Shown: positions 39,731 to 47,584 of the stretch, piece after piece | Position numbering within the stretch: the stretch's first letter is position 1 | Layout of the letters: each line of letters starts with the position of its first letter | NCBI GenBank assembly: GCA_023434855.1 | Contig: JAEYSJ010000325.1 | Coordinates: 1 to 51,935, forward strand | DNA: 51,935 bases | Reading direction: 5' to 3' | DNA from: Bacillota bacterium | Lineage (GTDB): Bacteria; Bacillota_C; Negativicutes; JAEYSJ01 | The notes under the pieces: model-generated | Told to the model about the DNA's origin: nothing | Seen by the model: only the letters and a program-made list of their open reading frames with translations | Database searches by the model: none | Translations under genes and position numbers: made by a program

Positions 39731-40750
39731 TCAGTTTTTCTGCGACGCTATACGCTCGGCGATTCCGGTTTCTTTTACTATTTTAGTGAGACGTACGGTC
39801 TCGTTGCTCCATTTTTCGCTGAATTCCTGCGGCCCCAGATATTCAACTGTCATCCCCAGATCTTGCATATTCTTTTTTAATTCGGGGTCATTATAAATTT
39901 CCTTAAATCCTTCGGCCAATCTGGTCTTAATATTCTCAGGAAGGCCCTTAGGCGCCGCCACTCCGTACCACATAGCAAAGACAACGTTTAACCCTTCTTC
40001 TTTAAAAGTTGGTACATTCTTAAAATCAGGATCGGTCAGTCGCTGTTCCGCTGAAATTGCCAGCACTTTTATTTTCCCACTTTTCACTTGTTCTTTTATT
40101 GCCGAAGGGGTTGTAACCATAAGTTGAACATGTCCCCCTAAAAGAGCTGCAGCCGATTCTGATTCTCCCCGGAATGGAACTTGTGTAATATTAATATCGG
40201 CTTCTTTAGCAAACATCTCTGCCACTACATGGAGCGACGTTCCCAAACCCGAGTGCGCATATTTTATTTCGCCTGGGTGCTGTTTAGCATAATTGATTAC
40301 ATCATTAATATTTTGCCAAGGCTGATCTGTGCTTGACGCTATTACTATCGGTAAAGAAATCCCCTGAACAAGAGGATCTAGTGCTGTAGGATAATGATAT
40401 CTTGTCGGCCCGAAAAGTGGTTGCAAAATCACGGCGTTAGCGACAACACCAATAGTATAGCCATCAGGTTTTGCTCCGGCAAGCTCATTCCAGCCGATTG
40501 TGGCTGCCCCGCCGGGTATATTTAGAACTACCAGCGACTGTCCAAGGTGCTTTACCGCTGCTTTCTCCATCGCCCTCGCCATCATATCCGTACTTCCACC
40601 GGCTGCGTAAGGAACAATTATCGTAATCGGTTTGGCTGGGTAATTTTCTGTAGTATTAACCGGTTTATCATTCCTATTGCCGCATCCAGCAATCATTACT
40701 GACATAATTAGCAACCCCGCAACCGACAACAGGGCAACAATCCTCTTCAT
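39731..40750 (-). CDS. tctC: Tripartite tricarboxylate transporter, substrate-binding lipoprotein
   Basis: 339 aa. It has a lipoprotein signal (MKRIVALLSVAGLLIMSVMIAGC, lipobox IAGC), then the TctC/Bug fold: YPAKPITIIVPYAAGGSTDMMAR, LVVLNIPGGAATIGWNELA, KPDGYTIG, KYAHSGLGTSLHV and VPFRGESESAAALLGGHVQLM. It captures an organic anion outside the membrane and delivers it to TctA/TctB. Bug proteins bind very diverse acids, so the ligand cannot be inferred. It follows tctA by 18 bp and precedes trpB2 by 3 bp. Confidence 0.95.
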   Translation of the reverse strand: MKRIVALLSVAGLLIMSVMIAGCGNRNDKPVNTTENYPAKPITIIVPYAAGGSTDMMARAMEKAAVKHLGQSLVVLNIPGGAATIGWNELAGAKPDGYTIGVVANAVILQPLFGPTRYHYPTALDPLVQGISLPIVIASSTDQPWQNINDVINYAKQHPGEIKYAHSGLGTSLHVVAEMFAKEADINITQVPFRGESESAAALLGGHVQLMVTTPSAIKEQVKSGKIKVLAISAEQRLTDPDFKNVPTFKEEGLNVVFAMWYGVAAPKGLPENIKTRLAEGFKEIYNDPELKKNMQDLGMTVEYLGPQEFSEKWSNETVRLTKIVKETGIAERIASQKN

Positions 40751-40768
40751 GACACCAATACCTCCCTT

Positions 40769-42286
40769 TTACTTATTATTTACAACGGCCTTCTTCCAGC
40801 CATATTTTAATTTCCATCCCCATCTGGCAATATTGCATAAAATCAGCGCAATCCCAATAGCAAGAATGGCACCGGAAATAGGTCGCATAAATAAAGACCA
40901 TACATCGCCGTTGCCAATAATTAACCCTTGTGTTAAGCCTATTTCCAATGTCGGTCCTAAGATAAGTCCAATTGCCAATGGTGCCGGTTCATAACCTGTC
41001 CTTTTCATAAAGAAGCCCAACAAACCGAAAACAACCAGCAGCCATAAGTCAAAAATGCTGTTGTTAAGGGAATAAGCACCGGCCATGGTAATCATTATGA
41101 CAACAGGCATGAGAATATTTATCGGGGTTTTCAGAATGTAGGCAAATATGCCTACAAGCGGTAAATTAATAATGAGCAATAATACATTACCGATATACAT
41201 GCTGGCGATAAGACCCCAAAAAAGATCAGGATGCTGTGTTACTAAAGTGGGGCCAGGGATAATTCCGTGAATCATGAAAGCACTTAATAAAATGGCATCT
41301 GCCGGCGAGAATGGCAGTCCTAATGACAATAGCGGGATCATTGTCCCTGAAGCGGCAGCATTATTGGCAGACTCCGGCCCGGCGACACCCTCAATTGCGC
41401 CCTTGCCAAACTCTTCCGGCCACTTACTTGCCTTCTTCTCCATAGCATAGGACACAAAAGTAGAAATTGTCGCCGACGGCCCCGGCAACAAGCCCACGAG
41501 AAAGCCGATGATCCCCCCCCGAAAAATCGGTGCAACGGAACGACGCCACTCCTCCTTATTGGGATATAGTTCCCGAAACCGCACTGCTTGCAAACTAATT
41601 TTCTCCTGCGGCCGGATCATAGTGTCAAGCACTTCACTTATGCCAAACAGGCCCATGGCCACAATTGAAAACTCCACACCCCGCTGCAGCTCGTCAATAT
41701 TAAAAGTAAACCGGCTGATACCGGTTAAGCTGTCCAGACCAACCGTCCCCAGGATAATGCCCACGGTAGCCATCAAAGCCGATTTTAACATTGATCTGCC
41801 TGTTAAATTAGTAAGGATTAACAATCCTAACAACGCAATAGCAAAATACTCCGGCGGCCCAAACACCAGCGCGGCATTTGCCAGCATCGGCGCAAAAAAT
41901 GTCAGCCCCACTACACCAATTGTACCGGCAATAAAAGAGCCGATGGCAGCAACAGCCAGGGCGGCACCCGCCCGCCCCTTTTTTGCCATGGCGTAACCAT
42001 CTATACATGTGATCACCGACGACGCTTCCCCGGGAACGTTTAAAAGTATCGATGTAGTCGAACCGCCATACATCGCACCATAATAAATTCCGGCAAACAT
42101 TATTAGTGATGAGGTTACATCAAGGTTAAAGCTTAACGGCAGCAGTAGTGCGATAGCTCCTACCGGTCCAATTCCCGGCAATACCCCAACCAGGGTCCCA
42201 ATAATAACACCAACTGTACAAGCCAATAAGTTTACCGGCGAAAAACTGATATAGACCCCATGCATCAGCAAATTCAAGGCTTCCAC
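40769..42286 (-). CDS. tctA: Tripartite tricarboxylate transporter, large membrane subunit
   Basis: 505 aa from GTG 42284-42286, seven bases after GGAGG; the frame is open further upstream but without signal. It has about 12 membrane helices with the family signatures GTLVGVLPGIGPVGAIALLLPLS (first helix pair), GIYYGAMYGGSTTSILLNVPGE and GFLVGLLPGPSATISTFVSY. It forms the transport channel powered by an ion gradient together with TctB. The operon order here is kinase-tctB-tctA-tctC. Confidence 0.95.
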   Translation of the reverse strand: MEALNLLMHGVYISFSPVNLLACTVGVIIGTLVGVLPGIGPVGAIALLLPLSFNLDVTSSLIMFAGIYYGAMYGGSTTSILLNVPGEASSVITCIDGYAMAKKGRAGAALAVAAIGSFIAGTIGVVGLTFFAPMLANAALVFGPPEYFAIALLGLLILTNLTGRSMLKSALMATVGIILGTVGLDSLTGISRFTFNIDELQRGVEFSIVAMGLFGISEVLDTMIRPQEKISLQAVRFRELYPNKEEWRRSVAPIFRGGIIGFLVGLLPGPSATISTFVSYAMEKKASKWPEEFGKGAIEGVAGPESANNAAASGTMIPLLSLGLPFSPADAILLSAFMIHGIIPGPTLVTQHPDLFWGLIASMYIGNVLLLIINLPLVGIFAYILKTPINILMPVVIMITMAGAYSLNNSIFDLWLLVVFGLLGFFMKRTGYEPAPLAIGLILGPTLEIGLTQGLIIGNGDVWSLFMRPISGAILAIGIALILCNIARWGWKLKYGWKKAVVNNK

Positions 42287-42300
42287 GATTATTCCTCCAG

Positions 42301-42720
42301 CTACGGCAGATTGGTGCCCAGACACCTCTCAAAGACCAGGTAAAACCCAATAGCACTTCCGGCCGAAATAGTACAAGGATAAATCCATCCTGATGTATTA
42401 CTCACTTTAAGTAAATAGAACATGATTATAAATGTGGCAATCTTATAACCGGTAATTTCTAGAAGAATTAAATACATTATTAGGCCAATTACAACGAAAA
42501 CAAACTTTCGCCAGTTAATTGCATCCGTTTCCTCGATTTTCTCTTGCAGCATTTCGCTGATAGTAACAACAAGGGATAATATAAGTGCCGCAATTCCTGA
42601 AAGGATTGGCAAGAATCCGGCTTTAGGCGCAGCAAATGCGCCAAATGATAGTTTCCCGGCAAAAAAAATATAGATACTGCTAAAAAGCAAGAAGAAAATT
42701 GATATCGCTTTTTCCGTCAT
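42301..42720 (-). CDS. tctB: Tripartite tricarboxylate transporter, small membrane subunit
   Basis: 139 aa with four hydrophobic segments (AISIFFLLFSSIYIFFAG, FLPILSGIAALILSLVVTI, FVFVVIGLIMYLILLE, IATFIIMFYLLKVS and a weaker last one). It matches the small, poorly conserved TctB family. The ATG overlaps the stop of the preceding kinase gene (ATGA, 42717-42720). It is the accessory membrane subunit of the TctABC transporter. Confidence 0.9.
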   Translation of the reverse strand: MTEKAISIFFLLFSSIYIFFAGKLSFGAFAAPKAGFLPILSGIAALILSLVVTISEMLQEKIEETDAINWRKFVFVVIGLIMYLILLEITGYKIATFIIMFYLLKVSNTSGWIYPCTISAGSAIGFYLVFERCLGTNLP

Positions 42721-44186
42721 GCCCCATCCACTCCGTTAGCTTCTTCAGAGATATAATTGCAGTTAAACGCGATTGTAAAACTAGTTCCTTTGCCAAGCTC
42801 ACTCTTCACAAAAATTGACGCCCCATGGCGGTGGACAATTCGATAGCAAATTGCAAGACCAAGGCCGACACCATTTTCTTTGGTGGTAAAAAACGGAGTT
42901 CCCAGCTTATCTAAAAGTTCGAATGGGATTCCGACTCCCTGGTCCGCTATGGACAGCAATACCTTAGACTGATAGTTTACAGTGCTGATTTTTATTGTCC
43001 CTCCTTGGGGCATAGCTTCTATCCCATTCCTTACCATATTCAGGAGGAGCTGGCGCACGCAGTTTTCGTCAAGCCGTACAACGGGAACGGGTTCTAAGTT
43101 TAATTCTATCTGGCAATCGTAGCGATGAGCGTCTGCCTGGATTAAGGGAAAGACTTCCGAGATTAGAGCATTTAGATCACTGTCCCGGAAATTCATAGCT
43201 TTATTTTTAGCCAGGGACAAAAACTCAGTGATAATGCTATTGGCACGGTCCAACTCTTTAATCATAAGCGCAAGCTGTTCCTTGTAAGCCTTAAAGACTT
43301 CCTTATTGCCCATGTATTGGAGAAAGCCTCTAACTGTCGTCATTGGATTCCGCACTTCATGACCGATACTGGCAGCCATTTCACCAATAATGTTCAATCT
43401 GTCCAGACGGGCCATCTGTTCCGTCTGTTCACTTATATATTTTAATACAGGAGTAAGTTCAGAAATTTTGCTTTCGAAATTCTTAGCGCGTCCTGTAAGA
43501 ATTGCCTCAGCAAATAAATTGAGATCTTTGGTAAGCTTGATGAGGGTATCCTGCAACAGCATAATAACAATTAACAATCCAATAAAACAGCCCAGCAAAG
43601 CTTTTATTGTTCGCCGCCACAACTCGGCTTTGACCATATCTAAGTTGATGCAAGCAAAAGCATACCCGGTAATTTGACCATTGCTGCTGATAGGCCTCAC
43701 ATGAAAAAGTATTGGCGCGCCATACCATACTATCGAGTTGTCCATTTGGCCCAACCTGGCAGTATTTCTTTCATTTATACCCTCGCTCAGACCTGGGATA
43801 TCAGTAGCAAGCAATGAACTGTCAAAATCGGGACCAATAGCCACTATCCTATGGTGATGCTCGGAATATATCCCATACTTTATCACATTTGAAGGTATTA
43901 GTATTTTTGCTAAGATAGGCTGAATCTCTCTGTTAACAGCCATGACTTGCTCATCTAGCGATTTTTCTGCGGCACCACGCCTTTTTGCTATTTCCCTAAA
44001 TGAGCTGTCAGGCATTTCGTTAGCAAGAAAAGCAGTTATCGTCTCAAGCTGAAAGGCATACTCAGTTTTTCTTTCCTGTAATGATATCCATTGGCTATAT
44101 GCTGTAATAATGAGCATGAATATCGACACAATACAGATAAGTTTTATATTCAACCTGGTTGTTAGATTAAACTTCTTCATTTGCAA
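42717..44186 (-). CDS. Membrane sensor histidine kinase translationally coupled to tctB
   Basis: 489 aa. Two membrane helices (about 14-30 and 196-214) enclose an extracellular sensor domain of about 165 residues. The kinase core has the H-box GHEVRNPMTTVRGFLQ, N-box LLLNMVRNGIEAM, G1 ADQGVGIP and G2 TTKENGVGLGLAI. This resembles the NtrY/PrrB-like or TctE-like HATPase group. No response regulator gene is adjacent. Start TTG 44184-44186 is used with AAGGTGA about nine bases upstream; ATG two codons later is possible. The 4-bp overlap with tctB implies that the kinase is made together with the transporter, perhaps sensing its substrate. Confidence 0.9.
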   Translation of the reverse strand: MQMKKFNLTTRLNIKLICIVSIFMLIITAYSQWISLQERKTEYAFQLETITAFLANEMPDSSFREIAKRRGAAEKSLDEQVMAVNREIQPILAKILIPSNVIKYGIYSEHHHRIVAIGPDFDSSLLATDIPGLSEGINERNTARLGQMDNSIVWYGAPILFHVRPISSNGQITGYAFACINLDMVKAELWRRTIKALLGCFIGLLIVIMLLQDTLIKLTKDLNLFAEAILTGRAKNFESKISELTPVLKYISEQTEQMARLDRLNIIGEMAASIGHEVRNPMTTVRGFLQYMGNKEVFKAYKEQLALMIKELDRANSIITEFLSLAKNKAMNFRDSDLNALISEVFPLIQADAHRYDCQIELNLEPVPVVRLDENCVRQLLLNMVRNGIEAMPQGGTIKISTVNYQSKVLLSIADQGVGIPFELLDKLGTPFFTTKENGVGLGLAICYRIVHRHGASIFVKSELGKGTSFTIAFNCNYISEEANGVDGA

Positions 44187-44357
44187 TCAGTCTTTCACCT
44201 TATTTTTTAATTTTCTGGTCGAAATATCAAAAACTTTGTAATAATATATAACATACAATAATATCTATAAAAATTTCCTTATTTTAAAAATTTTGTTTAA
44301 TGCTGTATTCTTTATTTATGGGGCAAATTCCTTTATTTTTCCTGGAATTAGTGCACT

Positions 44358-44401
44358 TTTATACGTTTGTTTTTCATTAATTTATACGTTTACTTTTCAT
44401 T
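44358..44401. promoter_or_regulatory. Tandem direct repeat, candidate regulator binding site
   Basis: Two 21-bp copies of TTTATACGTTT-RY-TTTTCATT (44358-44378 and 44381-44401) with a 23-bp period. They lie in the divergent region between the kinase-tct operon and the 3D-domain gene, about 90-215 bp from either start. Direct repeats spaced two helical turns apart are typical of response-regulator dimers. The rest of 44187-44490 is AT-rich promoter space. Confidence 0.4.
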
Positions 44402-44490
44402 TAAATGATTAGGATAATTTTGGTCCATGCAATATTCTTCATTTTATGGTAAACTGAAGGCGGACGCATTTAATTTATGAATAAGGAGCG

Positions 44491-45246
44491 ATGATTATTA
44501 CAACTAAGAAGGGAATTATTTTAGCATTTCTTGCCTTCTCACTAGTTTCTTATCAGCCTGCGCCCGCTCACGCCAGTTTCTTCTTATTTAATATCATTCA
44601 TGATATTTTTACCTGTGGGCAAAAAAATACCGGACAACAGTCCGAAGCCCAACATAATACCATTGCAAAGAACGGAACCCACGGCGAAGAGGTAATAATT
44701 GTCCAGCAATATCTGATTAAAGCAAAATATCTTAGCGGGACACCTGACGGCGTATACGGCTCCCGAACCATTGAAGCGGTCAAGGCATTTCAGAGAGATT
44801 CCGGTTTAACGGCAACTGGAGCTGTTGATACCAGAACTATGAACGCTTTAAAAAACGCCCGTATGGCTAGTACCCGCACAAGCGATTTCTCTTCTCCCAA
44901 ATCTTCACCTTCCCGCCCTGCGTATTACCCTAGTCCACCCAATACCGGAATTCCGTCGTATCTTTACACAATCCCGGTAATTGCAACAGCCTACACAAGG
45001 TATGATGAAGGCTGTGGTGAATATACATATCGAGGTAGCTACCTGCGGCGCGGCCTGGTAGCAGTTGATCCGAACATAATACCGCTTGGCACAAGGCTTT
45101 ATGTACCTGGCTATGGTGATGCATTGGCTGATGATATCGGCGGCGCAATACAGGGCAACCGGATTGATCTGGCAATGGATACACTTGATGAGGCCTTTGA
45201 CTATGGGCGCCGGGAAGTAACTGTATATGTTCTGCCCAAAGCGTAA
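44491..45246 (+). CDS. Secreted 3D-domain protein with peptidoglycan-binding domain
   Basis: 251 aa. There is a signal peptide (residues 1-28, GIILAFLAFSLVSYQPAPAHA). A PG_binding_1 domain (about 62-122: HGEEVIIVQQYLIKAKYLSGTPDGVYGSRTIEAVKAFQ) and a Ser/Pro linker follow. The C-terminal 3D domain (about 160-250) has the aspartates ATAYTRYDEGCG, VAVDPNIIPLGTRLYVPGYG, ADDIGGAIQGNRIDLAMDT. The 3D domain is the catalytic fold of MltA/Rpf2-like lytic transglycosylases; it is close to YocH/YuiC of Bacillus. It probably cleaves peptidoglycan outside the membrane, in growth or germination. AAGGAG is only two bases from ATG 44491, so an unusual start just downstream is possible. Confidence 0.88.
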   Translation: MIITTKKGIILAFLAFSLVSYQPAPAHASFFLFNIIHDIFTCGQKNTGQQSEAQHNTIAKNGTHGEEVIIVQQYLIKAKYLSGTPDGVYGSRTIEAVKAFQRDSGLTATGAVDTRTMNALKNARMASTRTSDFSSPKSSPSRPAYYPSPPNTGIPSYLYTIPVIATAYTRYDEGCGEYTYRGSYLRRGLVAVDPNIIPLGTRLYVPGYGDALADDIGGAIQGNRIDLAMDTLDEAFDYGRREVTVYVLPKA

Positions 45247-45260
45247 AGGTTTCCAGATAA

Positions 45261-45304
45261 AATGGCCTGAACCCTGGTTTAATAAAATCGGGGTTCAGGC
45301 CATT
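45261..45304 (+). terminator. Terminator after the 3D-domain gene
   Basis: A perfect 14-bp stem AATGGCCTGAACCC / GGGTTCAGGCCATT (45261-45274, 45291-45304). Confidence 0.85.
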
Positions 45305-45372
45305 TCCCTGCCAACAGTTATGCTGGGCAAAATTTTCCGTTAATACATAGCATTTTCCAGTATAGTATAATA

Positions 45373-45398
45373 TAATAAATAATAATTATTATTTATTA
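45373..45398. promoter_or_regulatory. AT palindrome overlapping the psiE promoter
   Basis: A perfect 26-bp A/T-only palindrome centred on AATAATTATT, immediately downstream of TATAAT (45366-45371) and 17 bp before the gene start. It resembles a Fur/PerR-class box or may simply be an AT-rich start region. Confidence 0.4.
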
Positions 45399-45414
45399 AT
45401 AGGGGGCCATTGAA

Positions 45415-45864
45415 TTGTCAACAAACAATCCGATTGAAGTTAGCTGCAATAATAATAAATTTGAATGCACGGTTGCCGCTCTAATGAAACCCTTTACACG
45501 CTTCCTTAACTTCTTTTTTTGTTTATGCCTGGTAATTACCGTTCTCATGACGTTGGTAATCTTCTTTAACGATATTTATCAGATCTTTATTACCGGCAAT
45601 TTTTCAGCAGGAACTATTCACGCCTTAGGCGCATTGCTAATTTTATGGACATTATCCGAGCTCTTAAATTCCGAAATTCGCCACCTGCATGGTGAACCCA
45701 TCAAAGTGGGACTGTTTGTCGAAGTTGCTATTGCTGCCATGGTGCGTAAACTTCTCATTTACAGCACAGAAGGTATTTCCCTGCAAGATGGGGCAATTTA
45801 TCTAGCCAGTCTGTTAGTTCTTGGAATTGTGTTTTGGCTTATCCAGCCGCGCAGGACAGTATAA
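45415..45864 (+). CDS. PsiE-family membrane protein
   Basis: 149 aa from TTG 45415 behind GGGGG. Four membrane helices (about 30-52, 66-84, 100-116 and 125-143) carry the PsiE pattern: FTRFLNFFFCLCLVITVLMTLVIFF, HALGALLILWTLSELLNSEI, HLHGEPIKVGLFVEVAIAAMVRKLLIY. PsiE is phosphate-starvation-inducible in E. coli, and of unknown function. Monocistronic. Confidence 0.85.
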   Translation: MSTNNPIEVSCNNNKFECTVAALMKPFTRFLNFFFCLCLVITVLMTLVIFFNDIYQIFITGNFSAGTIHALGALLILWTLSELLNSEIRHLHGEPIKVGLFVEVAIAAMVRKLLIYSTEGISLQDGAIYLASLLVLGIVFWLIQPRRTV

Positions 45865-45910
45865 AATTAGACCGCTAATTTGCAGAAAAATGTGAAAGGA
45901 AATTATAGGT

Positions 45911-46585
45911 TCAGTCCGGGCTGCAATCAGTCAGCAATAAAGGAAGCTTGGCCCGCATCGCCAGCGCGAGGCGACATTCGACCTCAGGCCAATCGATCAA
46001 TTTCAGCCATTTTTTTATATAGGTCTCACGGTTGTTCTGATAATCAAGGTAATATGCGTGCTCCCATACATCCACTACGAGGATTGGTATTGACCCGAAC
46101 TGGGTAACATTCTGGTGTTTCTCAACTGTTAAAATCTCTAAACGATTCCAGGCCGGATTCCATGCAAGTACTCCCCAGCCGGATCCTTCTACTTTGTTAG
46201 CTGCGGCAATAAATTGTTCTAAAAAAGCTTCGAAGCAACCAAAATATTTATTAATTTCCCCGGCTGTGCAGCTGCCGGGTTCCCCGCCGCATCCTTCCTG
46301 TGTCATCACTGTCCAGTAAATACTATGCAGGATATGCCCGGAACCGTTAAAGGCCAGTTCCCCCTCCCAATATTTCACTAATGCAAAATCATTGCACCGT
46401 CTGGCCTCTACCAATGCTAATTCTGCTTTGTTTAAACCCTCCACATATGCTTTATGATGACGATCATGGTGGATTTCAACCGTATTTGCACTAATAATTG
46501 GTTCAAGAGCATCATAAGGATAAGGTAATGGGGGTAATTTGTGTTTGCCTGCCGGAACATAATGTCTTAAAGTTTGCCCTAACAA
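45911..46585 (-). CDS. sodA: Fe/Mn superoxide dismutase
   Basis: 224 aa from TTG 46583-46585, chosen because GGGAGGG lies seven bases upstream; the TTG ten codons earlier has no signal. It has LPPLPYPYDALEPIISANTVEIHHDRHHKAYVEGL (first metal His), GSGHILHSIYW (second His), and DVWEHAYYLDYQNNRETYI (metal Asp and His). Residues 105-120 carry an unusual EGCGGEPGSC insertion with two cysteines. It dismutates superoxide in the cytoplasm. Whether Fe or Mn is used cannot be set from this sequence. Confidence 0.92.
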   Translation of the reverse strand: MLGQTLRHYVPAGKHKLPPLPYPYDALEPIISANTVEIHHDRHHKAYVEGLNKAELALVEARRCNDFALVKYWEGELAFNGSGHILHSIYWTVMTQEGCGGEPGSCTAGEINKYFGCFEAFLEQFIAAANKVEGSGWGVLAWNPAWNRLEILTVEKHQNVTQFGSIPILVVDVWEHAYYLDYQNNRETYIKKWLKLIDWPEVECRLALAMRAKLPLLLTDCSPD

Positions 46586-46696
46586 ACTTGAACCCTCCCA
46601 GTTTTTATTTGTCAACTTGTTATATTATATTTCGGCAGCGAATTAAAGGTGACAATAAAAACTGATAAATAAACCCTTCACTCACCAAAAATCAAT

Positions 46697-47221
46697 TTAT
46701 AATATGGCTTTTTCTTCACCCTCCCCAAATTGCGCCATAAATACATATTTCCGTTTGCTATTGCCGGAACATTCACTGTAGGGATATATGCGTGAAAAAC
46801 CCGTACCGGCATACATCGGATTATCCCAGGTGTATACAAGCACTTGAAACGGTTTTGGTCCATGATGTGCTCTTATTCTTGCTATGCGCTCGTTCAGCAT
46901 CAGGGTATTTATCCCTTGATGCCGCCATTCAGGCAGTACCGTCGCCCAAGACAATTCATACATCGAAAATGAACACATTGAAGGAGCCCATGCTGCGACT
47001 CCGGCAATCCGGTCATTTAACAGTACCACAATAAATCGCTGCCGAATGTATCCTTCAATATCGCCTTTTATGAAAGCCAGCATCTCTGCCTTAACACTTT
47101 TTATGCTGTCCGCATCCCATCCGCCATTTATAAAAACCGCAACCGCTTCTGCCAGCATTTTTTCTGTTAAATCTGCTATTTTTATGTTGCACTTATTCTT
47201 ACAGCCAACCGGATTTCTCAT
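46697..47221 (-). CDS. GNAT-family N-acetyltransferase
   Basis: 174 aa from ATG 47219-47221, eight bases after GGAGG; an upstream GTG overlaps that box. The central strand-helix LSWATVLPEWRHQGINTLMLNERIARIRAHHG is the GNAT acetyl-CoA site (Q-x-x-G/N loop), followed by VLVYTWDNPMYAGTGFSRI, the typical late strand and helix. The target is unknown. Monocistronic; a complete gene, in contrast to the GNAT fragment at 34761. Confidence 0.82.
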   Translation of the reverse strand: MRNPVGCKNKCNIKIADLTEKMLAEAVAVFINGGWDADSIKSVKAEMLAFIKGDIEGYIRQRFIVVLLNDRIAGVAAWAPSMCSFSMYELSWATVLPEWRHQGINTLMLNERIARIRAHHGPKPFQVLVYTWDNPMYAGTGFSRIYPYSECSGNSKRKYVFMAQFGEGEEKAIL

Positions 47222-47236
47222 GCTTAAATCCTCCAC

Positions 47237-47584
47237 ATCAAGTAAGAAAAATACTTGTATTTTGTCTTCAGGTAATGGATCAGATCCCCTATTAAAGGAA
47301 ATTATTGCTCATTTTCGTTATTTTTGTTTTTTTTCCTGCTATATAGAACGAATTAAAGTTTTTGCATAGCAATCGGCATCTTACTAATTACAACTTTGCC
47401 AATATTGGACTAAATGGTAAATTTTTACTTGCCATTTCATCTGTTTTTTTTCAAAATATAAACTGGGAGAGATAAAGCAATGTGTTAAAAGAAAGGGATG
47501 ATGCGACAGACTTAAATTACCAACTTAATATTTCTGCAGCATCTTCAAATAAAAAAGAAATAACCAGTATCAGGAGGCTTTATT
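47237..47584. other. htpG upstream region
   Basis: A 348-bp AT-rich gap. It has an AAATGG...CCATTT inverted pair around 47413-47438 and an ORF of 41 codons (GTG 47482 to TAA 47605-47607) that overlaps the htpG start by 23 bp. No CIRCE-type heat-shock operator is visible. Confidence 0.4.

Noticed and set aside
45032..45041. GGTAGCTACC palindrome as a third hcp-type operator
   Set aside because: It is inside the 3D-domain coding sequence and has no CATA spacer.
47237..47584. CIRCE heat-shock operator before htpG
   Set aside because: The TTAGCACTC-N9-GAGTGCTAA pattern is absent.
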